Source: an uncultured Bacteroides sp.
Lineage (GTDB): Bacteria; Bacteroidota; Bacteroidia; Bacteroidales; Bacteroidaceae
Assembly (NCBI GenBank): GCA_958453305.1
Contig: CAUDXH010000034.1
Coordinates: forward strand, 1-13,375
DNA: 13,375 nucleotides
Direction: 5' to 3'
Shown here: positions 6,815 to 13,375 of the stretch, in pieces
Position numbering within the stretch: the stretch's first letter is position 1
Layout of the letters: each line of letters starts with the position of its first letter
The notes under the pieces: model-generated
What the model was told of the DNA's origin: nothing
Seen by the model: the letters and a program-made list of their open reading frames with translations, nothing else
Database searches by the model: none
Program-made: the position numbers and the translations under genes

Positions 6815-6829
6815 CGCTTCTATAAGAAT

Positions 6830-6855
6830 GACGGGTGAGTCTCCTAAAAGTTACA
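6830..6855 (-). promoter_or_regulatory. ECF-type promoter of the sigma factor gene
   Basis: On the minus strand, -35 TGTAAC (6855 to 6850) is followed after exactly 16 bases by -10 CGTC (6833 to 6830). An AAC-containing -35 and a CGTC-type -10 at 16 bp are the hallmark of ECF promoters in many phyla. No Bacteroides housekeeping -7 element is seen before the gene. The transcript would start about 7 bases past the -10, leaving a leader of only about 8-10 bases before the ATG at 6814. Recognition by this very sigma factor is inferred. Confidence 0.6.
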
Positions 6856-6865
6856 CCCACCCGTC
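6830..6865. terminator. Hairpin between argB and the sigma gene
   Basis: GACGGGTG (6830-6837) pairs perfectly with CACCCGTC (6858-6865) around a 20-base loop, 9 bases past the argB stop. Read leftward, in the direction of argB, it is followed by ATTCTTAT, an imperfect U-run, so it can end the topA-aroK-speA-argB transcript. Read rightward, it is followed by GTTTTTTT, a better U-run, although no plus-strand gene ends here. The hairpin contains the ECF-type promoter. Confidence 0.6.
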
Positions 6866-6874
6866 GTTTTTTTA

Positions 6875-7651
6875 TTATTTTTTTATGATTGTTCCTGATT
6901 TTCCATCAATGGCAGAGGCCAGCGTTATGATTACTTGGGATACTCCGGACTCTATTGCAGAAAATGAATTTTCCAGTTTCGGTATCATACCGCCTTGTAT
7001 CACTCCTTCTGCCACATACTCCCTGAATAAATCTGGAGTAAGAACCGGAATTACGCTATCGTCATCGTTTTCGTCGCGCAAAACTCCTTTCTTCTCAAAG
7101 CAATATATCAATGTAACATCAAACAGGCTTGCCAAAGCTTTGGCTGTTTCGCCTGCAATGGTATCGGCATTGGTATTCAGCATATGTCCTTCCCCATCGT
7201 GAGTCAAAGGAGCCATAACCGGAACGATCCCCTGATGAATCAAAGAGGCCAGCATCGGAGCATTTACCTGCTTTACATCGCCTACAAAGCCGTAATCAAT
7301 ATCTTTCACCGGTCGCTTCACTGAGCGGATGACATCCATATCTGCACCTGTGAGTCCGATTGCATTGACTCCTTTCGCCTGCAGACCTGCAACTATGTTT
7401 TTATTGACCAAACCGCCATAAACCATTGTTACCACTTTTAATGTTTCGGCATCAGTGATTCGACGTCCATTTACCATTTGGCTTTCTATACCCAGCTGAG
7501 AGGCTATTTTAGTTGCAGAACGACCTCCGCCATGAACCAGCAGTTTATGACCGGATATTGCGGAAAAATCAGCAAGCAAGTGATTCAGGCTTTCTGCATC
7601 TTCTACGATTTTTCCACCCACTTTTATAATCGTAAGTTTCTCCATCTTCAT
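6875..7651 (-). CDS. argB: N-acetyl(succinyl)glutamate kinase
   Basis: A 258-residue amino acid kinase that phosphorylates the gamma-carboxylate of N-acylglutamate using ATP. Seen are KVGGK (10-14), the HGGG loop (40-43), NGRRITD (61-67) with the substrate-binding arginine, NTNADT (159-164), and the GGMIPKL segment (220-226) with catalytic lysine K225. It has the compact length of E. coli ArgB and lacks the N-terminal helix that marks arginine-inhibited hexameric kinases, so feedback insensitivity is inferred. The first ATG (7651) is preferred to the one two codons on because GGAG, inside the end of speA, is better spaced. It lies 11 bases after speA and away from argRGCD, on the opposite strand. 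In Bacteroides the substrate is probably N-succinylglutamate. Confidence 0.95.
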   Translation of the reverse strand: MKMEKLTIIKVGGKIVEDAESLNHLLADFSAISGHKLLVHGGGRSATKIASQLGIESQMVNGRRITDAETLKVVTMVYGGLVNKNIVAGLQAKGVNAIGLTGADMDVIRSVKRPVKDIDYGFVGDVKQVNAPMLASLIHQGIVPVMAPLTHDGEGHMLNTNADTIAGETAKALASLFDVTLIYCFEKKGVLRDENDDDSVIPVLTPDLFREYVAEGVIQGGMIPKLENSFSAIESGVSQVIITLASAIDGKSGTIIKK

Positions 7652-7662
7652 TTAATTAATTA

Positions 7663-9555
7663 TTACTCCAGATAAGTATATCCATAAAGTCCGGAGCGGT
7701 AATTCGCCAGGAACTCCTTACCTTCTTCCAACGAAATTTTGCCTTCCTTCACTGATTTTGTAACCCAAGTTTCTAATGTACGAACCAACTTTTTAGGACT
7801 ATACTGTACATAGTCAAGCACCTCGGCTACGGTTTCACCATCAATAATCTGATCAATCGTATATCCTTTGTCACTCACACTCACATGCACTGCGTTGGTA
7901 TCACCAAACAGATTATGCATATCGCCTAAGATTTCCTGATAAGCTCCTACCAGAAAGACTCCGATATAGTATGACTCTTTTGCCTTGACCGAGTGTACCG
8001 GAAGGTCATGTGATACATTTCGGGTAGATACAAAATTCGCAATCTTACCGTCTGAATCGCAAGTGATATCCTGCAAGGTTGCAGTACGGTCAGGACGCTC
8101 GTCCAAACGCTGGATAGGCATAATCGGGAAAATCTGGTCAATAGCCCATGAGTCAGGTAAAGACTGAAACAAAGAGAAATTGCAGAAATACTTATCAGCC
8201 AGAAGCTTATCAAGCTTACGGAATTCATCTGGAGCATGTTTCAACCCAGATGCCATCTGATTAATTTCGCGGCATACAGACCAGTACATCCGCTCAATCT
8301 GTGCACGGGTTTTCAAGTCTACGATACCATGACTGAACAAATCCAGAGATTCTTCACGTATCTGCTGTGCATCGTGCCAAGCCTCAAGCATACGGCTCTG
8401 ATTTAAACTGTCCCAAATCTGATAAAGTTCCTGAACCAGTTCGTGTGCATCAGGACTCACCACAAAATCTTCATCCATTTCCGGCAAAGAAGCTGTTTCA
8501 AGCACCTCAAAAATCAGCACCGAATGATGAGCTGTGAGCGAGCGGCCGCTTTCTGTGATTACATTCGGATGGGGAATATTATTCTTGTTGCTGGCATCGA
8601 CCATAATCGAGATAGAGTCGTTCACATATTCCTGAATAGAATAGTTCACACTGCTTTCACTATAGGAAGAGCGCGTGCCGTCATAATCAACTCCCAAACC
8701 ACCGCCAATATCTACAAATTCCACCGGAAAGCCTAACTGATGAAGCTGAACATAGAATTGTGAGGCTTCACGTAATGCCGTTTTGATACGGCGAATTTTT
8801 GTCACCTGACTTCCGATATGAAAATGAATCAACTTCAGGCAATCTTGCATTTCCTTCTTTTCAAGAAAATCAAGAGCCTCCAGCAATTCACTTGAAGTTA
8901 ATCCGAACTTGCTGGCATCGCCTCCACTTTCTTCCCATTTACCGCTGCCTGAAGAGGCCAGTTTAATACGGATTCCGATATTAGGACGTACGTTCAACTG
9001 TTTAGCAATTCTTGCTATCAAGCGGAGTTCGTTCAACTTTTCCACTACCAGGAAAATACGCTTTCCCATCTTCTGAGCCAGCAAAGCCAATTCAATATAG
9101 CTTTCGTCTTTATATCCATTACAGATAATCAGCGAATCCGAATCGGTATTAATCGCTATGACTGCATGAAGTTCCGGTTTCGACCCTGCTTCCAGTCCCA
9201 GATTAAATTTTTTTCCGTGGCTGATAATCTCCTCGACGACAGGACGCATCTGGTTTACCTTAATCGGATAAATAATAAAATTTTCCGCCTTGTACCCGTA
9301 TTCCTCGGCTGCCTGATCAAAGCACTTCGAAATTTTTTCGATACGGTTATCCAAAATGTCCGGGAAACGCACCAACATGGGAGCTGTTACGTCTCTCAAC
9401 TGTAGCTCATCGACTAACTCTTTCAAGTCGACTGCTACACCGTCTTTACGCGGAGTTACTACTACATGACCTTTGTCATTGATACTAAAGTACGAAACAC
9501 CCCACCCCGTAATGTTGTAGAGTTCTTCTGAATCTTCAATACGCCATTTTCTCAT
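7663..9555 (-). CDS. speA: Biosynthetic arginine decarboxylase
   Basis: A 630-residue PLP enzyme of the alanine-racemase-like fold III group, converting arginine to agmatine and CO2, the entry to polyamine synthesis. The PLP lysine is K99 in YPIKVNQ. HFHIGSQ (243-249) and DIGGGLGVDYDG (281-292) form the phosphate-binding part of the barrel, ITESGRS is at 332-338, and the catalytic cysteine is probably C498 in TCDSDG (497-502). Length is close to E. coli SpeA (658). It lacks a signal peptide and is not an inducible acid-resistance AdiA type, which belongs to another fold. It follows aroK by 31 bases and precedes argB by 11, so an arginine-consuming and an arginine-making enzyme share a transcript. 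Confidence 0.96.
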   Translation of the reverse strand: MRKWRIEDSEELYNITGWGVSYFSINDKGHVVVTPRKDGVAVDLKELVDELQLRDVTAPMLVRFPDILDNRIEKISKCFDQAAEEYGYKAENFIIYPIKVNQMRPVVEEIISHGKKFNLGLEAGSKPELHAVIAINTDSDSLIICNGYKDESYIELALLAQKMGKRIFLVVEKLNELRLIARIAKQLNVRPNIGIRIKLASSGSGKWEESGGDASKFGLTSSELLEALDFLEKKEMQDCLKLIHFHIGSQVTKIRRIKTALREASQFYVQLHQLGFPVEFVDIGGGLGVDYDGTRSSYSESSVNYSIQEYVNDSISIMVDASNKNNIPHPNVITESGRSLTAHHSVLIFEVLETASLPEMDEDFVVSPDAHELVQELYQIWDSLNQSRMLEAWHDAQQIREESLDLFSHGIVDLKTRAQIERMYWSVCREINQMASGLKHAPDEFRKLDKLLADKYFCNFSLFQSLPDSWAIDQIFPIMPIQRLDERPDRTATLQDITCDSDGKIANFVSTRNVSHDLPVHSVKAKESYYIGVFLVGAYQEILGDMHNLFGDTNAVHVSVSDKGYTIDQIIDGETVAEVLDYVQYSPKKLVRTLETWVTKSVKEGKISLEEGKEFLANYRSGLYGYTYLE

Positions 9556-9586
9556 TTCACAACATAAAAAACGAATGAATATTAGA

Positions 9587-10114
9587 TTAATTAACCAATA
9601 AATTCTTTAAACGTTCCACAGATGCACTTATCTGCCGGCTGGTTTCCAGCCCTTCTGCATTAAAGCAGAAACGAGCTCGTTTATAATACGGCAAACGTTT
9701 ATCCAATGCTTCTACTATAAAAGTCATCAGTTCTTCATCTGTCTTGTCTGCCAACAGCGGACGCTTGGATTTCGCTATTTTCAGGCGACGGAATAAAACA
9801 GCAGGGCATACATCCAAAAATACGGTATCGCCCACACTGTTCATATAGTCTATATTATCGTAAAAACAAGGAGTTCCTCCTCCACAAGCTACCATCACGT
9901 TCTCAAACTCACCTACTTCATGAAGCATCTTACGCTCTAATTCACGAAAGCCTTCTTCACCTCGCTCGGCAAACAGTTCGCTGATAGTCTTATGCATCCG
10001 CTCCTCAATATACCAATCTAAATCAATAAATTCCAAATCGTTTATACGGGCATAAGCTTTCCCTAAAGTGGTTTTACCCGAACCCATATAACCAACTAAA
10101 AAAATACGTTTCAT
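9587..10114 (-). CDS. aroK: Shikimate kinase
   Basis: A 175-residue P-loop kinase that phosphorylates shikimate at the 3-hydroxyl in the pathway to chorismate and aromatic amino acids. Walker A is GYMGSGKT (8-15). D33 in IDLDWYIEE and R57 in GFRELE fit shikimate binding, GGGTP (78-82) is the Walker B-like signature, and KSKRPLL (115-121) provides the lid arginine. Length is normal (about 170). Its ATG overlaps the topA stop (ATGA), suggesting translational coupling, and speA follows after 31 bases. No other aromatic pathway gene is nearby. Confidence 0.95.
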   Translation of the reverse strand: MKRIFLVGYMGSGKTTLGKAYARINDLEFIDLDWYIEERMHKTISELFAERGEEGFRELERKMLHEVGEFENVMVACGGGTPCFYDNIDYMNSVGDTVFLDVCPAVLFRRLKIAKSKRPLLADKTDEELMTFIVEALDKRLPYYKRARFCFNAEGLETSRQISASVERLKNLLVN

Positions 10115-12465
10115 TTCTTCTTTACAGCTTTAGGCTTACGAAGCTCAGCTTTCTTTCCCTGCAGCTCAATAAGTTTCATACATGCTTCTACATCCAAATC
10201 CTGTGCTTCTACATCTTTCGGTATCTTATAGTTTGATTTCTTGTAAGAAATATAAGGGCCGAAACGTCCGTTAAGCACTTTCAGTTCAGGTTCTTCCGCA
10301 AATTCACGGATTAACTTTTTAGCGTCGGCATCCCGTTTGGCCTGTATCAATTCCTGAGCTTCTTCAAATGTCACTTCCAACGGATCTTTATCTTTGGGTA
10401 TAGAAACGAACTGGTTATCATAACGTACATAAGGGCCAAATCTGCCCACTCCTACATGAATGGCTTTTCCTTCCCATTCACCTAACGTACGAGGCAGTTT
10501 GAAAAGTTCAAGTGCTTCTTCCAGTGTGATGGTTTCCAATGAAAATTCTTTTCTCAGAGGAGCGAACAAGGGTTTTTCCTCATCTTCCTGCAAGCCGATT
10601 TGCGCAACGGGACCATAACGGCCTATTTTAACTGAAACCTGACGCCCGCTTACCGGATCGGTTCCAAGGATACGTTCGCCTTTTGCTTTATTCGTATTCT
10701 TGGCTTCCAGTGTTTCAGTAACCAGTGGATGGAAGTTTTCGTAGAAGTTTTCCATCATATCGGTCCAAGTACACTCTCCTTCTGCCACTTCGTCAAACTG
10801 TTTCTCTACTTTGGCCGTAAAGTTATAGTCCATTATGGTCGGGAAGTATTCTATCAAGAAGTCATTTACCACTATTCCCACATCAGTAGGCAACAGCTTA
10901 CTCTTCTCGCTTCCGGTCATTTCTGTACGTATGGTCTCTGTTACATCGTTTCCAACCAGCTGAAGCACTTCATACGGACGTTCTACTCCTTCCTTACTGC
11001 CTTTCACCACATAATCTCGGTTTTGGATAGTAGAAATAGTAGGAGCATAAGTTGAAGGACGTCCAATACCCAATTCCTCTAATTTACGCACCAAACTTGC
11101 TTCCGTATAGCGGGATGGAGCCTGAGAATAACGTTGTACAGCTGTAATTTCTTTACGGGTCAGTGTCTGCCCTATGGTTATATTCGGCAACAAACGGCTT
11201 TCATCTTCCTGCTCGGCTTCTTCATCATAAGATTCTTTGTATACCCGGAGGAAACCATCGAATACCACCATCTGTCCGGTAGCGGTAAACTTCTCGGCCG
11301 GACTGCTGAGAAGGGAGGCGGTTTCATGACCGATGGAAATAGTCGCCGTAGTTTTTTCTAATTCAGCATCCGCCATCTGTGAGGCAAGCATACGCTTCCA
11401 GATCAAACCGTAAAGTCGTTTTTCCTGTGCAGTTCCTTCTATTGTTTTATTGGTCATATCAGTAGGACGGATGGCTTCATGGGCTTCCTGAGCTCCTTTC
11501 GTCTTTGTGGCAAAGTGACGCGTATATACATATTTCTCGCCCATCAGCTTTTGAATTTCTTCGCGGCTGGCAGCCAACGCAAAGTCAGAAAGATTCACTG
11601 AGTCAGTACGCATATAGGTGATTAACCCGCTTTCATATAAACGCTGGGCAATCGACATCGTCTGCGCCACACTGTAGCCTAATTTACGGGCTGCCTCTTG
11701 CTGAAGTGTAGAGGTGGTAAAAGGAGGAGCCGGCGATTTTTTCAACGGACGCGTTGCCACATCTTCAATGGTGAATGTGGCATTTTTGCAACTTTCAAGG
11801 AAAGCCAAGGCTTCTTCTTTTGTCTTAAAACGAGCTCCCAGTTCTGCACGGAGTTCGGCTCCTTCAGCCGTAACAAACACGGAAGTTACACGGTAGGACG
11901 GCTCGCTTACGAATGCATGAACTTCACGCTCACGTTCTACTATCAAGCGGACGGCAACCGACTGAACGCGACCTGCAGAAAGAGAAGGTTTGATTTTCCT
12001 CCACAATACAGGCGACAGCTCAAAACCAACCAGACGGTCAAGAACACGGCGTGCTTGCTGTGCATTGACTAAGTCTGTATTTATTCCTCGCGGGTTTTCT
12101 ATCGCTCTTAATATGGCCGTTTTGGTAATTTCATGGAATACAATACGCTTTGTTTTTTCGGGTGTCAAATTAAGAACTTCATACAAATGCCAGGATATAG
12201 CTTCTCCCTCACGGTCTTCATCGGAAGCCAGCCATACCATATCTGCCTTTTTCGCCTCCCCTTGCAGCTGCTTAACCAAAGCTTTCTTATCCTCGGGAAT
12301 CTCATATAAGGGCTTGAAATGGTTCTTAATGTCAATACCCAAATCCGACTTCTGCAAGTCACGTATATGTCCGTAACTTGACAGCACTTTATAGCTTTCT
12401 CCCAAAAACTTTTCAATGGTCTTCGCTTTTGCCGGAGACTCAACTATTACTAAGTTTTTCTGCAT
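10111..12465 (-). CDS. topA: DNA topoisomerase I (type IA)
   Basis: A 784-residue enzyme that relaxes negative supercoils. The toprim domain starts at LVIVESPAKAKTIEKFLG (5-22), with the metal-binding SDEDREGE (81-88). The active-site tyrosine is Y284 in ITYMRTDS. AHEAIRPTD follows, as in the family. After the core, the C-terminal part (about 590-770) has no C4 zinc ribbons. Instead it has three related repeats with GRYGPVAQIG, GRFGPYVRY and GRFGPYISY, then a lysine-rich tail ending in KPKAVKKK, likely for DNA binding. E. coli TopA is longer (865) and has zinc ribbons, so this is the Bacteroidetes-type tail. It is the first gene of a four-gene run with aroK, speA and argB. The A-rich leader lacks a clear Shine-Dalgarno sequence. 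Confidence 0.97.
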   Translation of the reverse strand: MQKNLVIVESPAKAKTIEKFLGESYKVLSSYGHIRDLQKSDLGIDIKNHFKPLYEIPEDKKALVKQLQGEAKKADMVWLASDEDREGEAISWHLYEVLNLTPEKTKRIVFHEITKTAILRAIENPRGINTDLVNAQQARRVLDRLVGFELSPVLWRKIKPSLSAGRVQSVAVRLIVEREREVHAFVSEPSYRVTSVFVTAEGAELRAELGARFKTKEEALAFLESCKNATFTIEDVATRPLKKSPAPPFTTSTLQQEAARKLGYSVAQTMSIAQRLYESGLITYMRTDSVNLSDFALAASREEIQKLMGEKYVYTRHFATKTKGAQEAHEAIRPTDMTNKTIEGTAQEKRLYGLIWKRMLASQMADAELEKTTATISIGHETASLLSSPAEKFTATGQMVVFDGFLRVYKESYDEEAEQEDESRLLPNITIGQTLTRKEITAVQRYSQAPSRYTEASLVRKLEELGIGRPSTYAPTISTIQNRDYVVKGSKEGVERPYEVLQLVGNDVTETIRTEMTGSEKSKLLPTDVGIVVNDFLIEYFPTIMDYNFTAKVEKQFDEVAEGECTWTDMMENFYENFHPLVTETLEAKNTNKAKGERILGTDPVSGRQVSVKIGRYGPVAQIGLQEDEEKPLFAPLRKEFSLETITLEEALELFKLPRTLGEWEGKAIHVGVGRFGPYVRYDNQFVSIPKDKDPLEVTFEEAQELIQAKRDADAKKLIREFAEEPELKVLNGRFGPYISYKKSNYKIPKDVEAQDLDVEACMKLIELQGKKAELRKPKAVKKK

Positions 12466-12494
12466 AATAAGTATTTAGTTCTTTAGTTGAAGTT

Positions 12495-12533
12495 TGTAAG
12501 TATATCAAGCAGTGAAGTCCTCAAAAACTTACA
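12495..12533 (-). other. Inverted repeat in the topA leader
   Basis: TGTAAGT (12495-12501) and ACTTACA (12527-12533) form a perfect 7-bp inverted repeat with a 25-base spacer. It lies wholly within the roughly 90-base untranslated leader predicted for topA. On the minus strand the leader then carries short repeats AACTAAAGAACTAAA just before the start. A role as a leader hairpin or protein site is possible but unproven. Confidence 0.3.
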
Positions 12534-12564
12534 TACTCAAGATGTATTCCATTTATATTTCCGA

Positions 12565-12572
12565 CAAATGTA
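12565..12572 (-). promoter_or_regulatory. -7 element of the topA-aroK-speA-argB promoter
   Basis: Minus-strand TACATTTG is an exact TAnnTTTG. No TTTG lies at the -33 distance. Transcription would start near 12558, giving a leader of about 90 bases before the topA ATG at 12465. The tight spacing of the four genes downstream suggests this is their main promoter. Confidence 0.55.
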
Positions 12573-12615
12573 TGAAAAAACAAGAATGATACCTATTAAT
12601 CAGAGAAAAAATAAC

Positions 12616-12623
12616 TTACTTTG
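12616..12623 (+). promoter_or_regulatory. Weak -7-like element before the small membrane protein gene
   Basis: TTACTTTG matches TAnnTTTG at all but one position and lies 31 bases before the ATG at 12655. No -33 TTTG is seen. It diverges from the topA promoter, with their -7 elements about 45 bases apart. Confidence 0.35.
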
Positions 12624-12654
12624 CATCTAAACTCATTTAAAATAACAGATTGTG

Positions 12655-13062
12655 ATGGATAAAAAAAGCATAAACAGCAATAAGCAATTTATGATTGGCA
12701 ATGGCATACTGGCATTCGGGGTTTTCTTCATTGTATGTCTTTTCTTATATTTAAGTTTTCGGAACCAAAACAAATTGACTGAACAAAATCGGGTTTTTCC
12801 CGGAAATTATACGATAGAACTGACTGCCAGTTTTGCCGGCGACAGTATTTCTGTTTATATCAACGACAGTCTGCTGCTGAACCGTACGCTGGATGATTCT
12901 AACCTTAAATTCCAAATAGCCCGCTTTGCCGAAGAGAGCATGTTGATGATAGTGGATAACCGTACTGAAAAGATTACTCCCTTTAACCTGAATCCGGAAG
13001 GAAGCTTTACCCGCATAGAGAAACGGAACGGCAAAGTATTTATTGAGGAAAAAGAAAAATAG
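12655..13062 (+). CDS. Small membrane-anchored protein of unknown function
   Basis: A 135-residue protein I do not recognise. A short basic N-terminus (KK at 3-4) precedes one hydrophobic segment at about 14-35, which contains a cysteine (C28) but no lipobox. After it come about 100 residues predicted as alternating beta strands (NYTIELTAS, SISVYINDSLLLN, KFQIARF, SMLMIVDNR, FTRIEKRNGKVFIEE), consistent with a small beta-sandwich or a domain that packs on a partner, and a charged tail EEKEK. The ATG at 12655 is preferred to the GTG directly before it. It is divergent from topA and stands alone, so context does not suggest a role. The start, the segment and the composition look like a real gene rather than chance. 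Confidence 0.7.
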   Translation: MDKKSINSNKQFMIGNGILAFGVFFIVCLFLYLSFRNQNKLTEQNRVFPGNYTIELTASFAGDSISVYINDSLLLNRTLDDSNLKFQIARFAEESMLMIVDNRTEKITPFNLNPEGSFTRIEKRNGKVFIEEKEK

Positions 13063-13375
13063 TGCTGATTTTCCTCTGTTCCGGAAGCTCATTGTTCCGG
13101 ATTTAAGGATGCCTGCTACTGACATACAGCAGTTTCTTTACCTCATGCCCCACTGCTCTCTGTTTCAATCACAACAGGCTATGAAGAGACAGAAAGATAC
13201 AGCGACCTGCATAGATGTGATTTTTGAGCAGATCCGGTAAAGTGAGCCAGCAGCCAGTAGCTATCGACTCGCACTAAAGGCATAGTTACCGCACACAAAA
13301 GCCATCTTTCATATAGACTCGAGTAAGCATTCTATTTTCCGCCTTGACACGCATGTTTCCTAAACCTACCTTTGT
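13063..13375. other. Right-end region without a clear gene
   Basis: After the small membrane protein there are two hairpins (13080-13101 and 13113-13132), then about 240 bases with no convincing gene, promoter, tRNA or repeat on either strand. On the minus strand a frame open from the window edge (13375) runs 29 codons to a stop at 13286-13288, ending in KDGFCVR. It might be the C-terminus of a gene lying to the right, but an open run this short is expected by chance about a quarter of the time. Confidence 0.4.
13080..13101 (+). terminator. Possible terminator after the small membrane protein gene
   Basis: TCCGGAA (13080-13086) pairs with TTCCGGA (13095-13101) around an 8-base loop, 17 bases after the stop, followed by TTTAAGG. 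A second, weaker hairpin, CTGCT/AGCAG (13113-13132), is followed by TTTCTTT, a better U-run. Either or both could end the transcript. Confidence 0.5.

Noticed and set aside
9571..9590. Half ARG-box-like sequence (AATGAAT) between aroK and speA
   Set aside because: Only one arm matches; the second arm, GATTAAT, does not, and there is no promoter element here.
10729..12376. Several plus-strand open frames of 60-128 codons across topA
   Set aside because: They are antisense to a full-length topA with all catalytic motifs, and their translations show no domain.
12652..12654. GTG start for the small membrane protein
   Set aside because: An ATG follows immediately at 12655, and nothing in the sequence favours the GTG.
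13043..13240. A 65-codon plus-strand open frame after the small membrane protein
   Set aside because: It overlaps the end of the upstream gene and spans both terminator-like hairpins, with no plausible ribosome binding site or domain.
1..13375. Mobile elements, CRISPR arrays or integration scars
   Set aside because: No transposase or integrase motifs, regularly spaced repeats or long duplicated ends were seen. The tRNA-Leu 3' end, a common integration site, lies outside the window.

Overview
The window looks like chromosomal DNA of a gut Bacteroidales bacterium, most likely Bacteroides or Phocaeicola. The gene families point there: an ArgR / GNAT / ArgG / ArgC / ArgD arginine operon, an ECF sigma factor with a one-helix partner, and a TopA ending in GPY-type repeats instead of zinc ribbons. 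So do the promoters: several genes are preceded by the Bacteroides-type -7 element TAnnTTTG, and start codons mostly lack strong Shine-Dalgarno sequences. Species cannot be assigned from the sequence alone.

Layout. (1) 1-864, minus strand: a tRNA-Leu(CAA) gene cut by the left edge, and a SAM-dependent methyltransferase. (2) 1027-5486, plus strand: argR, a GNAT acyltransferase, argG, argC, argD, tightly packed as an arginine biosynthesis operon. The 865-1026 gap carries divergent promoters and ARG-box-like palindromes. (3) 5487-5838: a gene-free convergent gap rich in RNA hairpins. (4) 5839-6814, minus: an ECF sigma factor and a probable anti-sigma protein, with an ECF-type promoter just upstream. 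(5) 6875-12465, minus: topA, aroK, speA, argB, closely spaced and probably one transcript from a promoter near 12565. (6) 12655-13062, plus: a small membrane-anchored protein of unknown function, then about 310 bases without a clear gene.

How the genes fit together. argB, argC and argD catalyse the middle steps of ornithine synthesis on an N-acylated glutamate, argG makes argininosuccinate, and ArgR is the expected arginine-responsive regulator. Known biochemistry of Bacteroides fragilis uses N-succinylated intermediates with a succinylornithine carbamoyltransferase. The GNAT in the operon is therefore a strong candidate for the first, glutamate-acylating step. speA consumes arginine to make agmatine and lies directly upstream of argB in the opposing operon. 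argF', argE-type deacylase and argH are not in the window.

The most interesting signals are the ECF-type promoter that overlaps the argB terminator hairpin, the GNAT with a cysteine-rich C-terminal tail, ARG-box-like palindromes upstream of argR, and a possible structured RNA downstream of argD. I see no mobile element, CRISPR array or clear novel multi-gene system.
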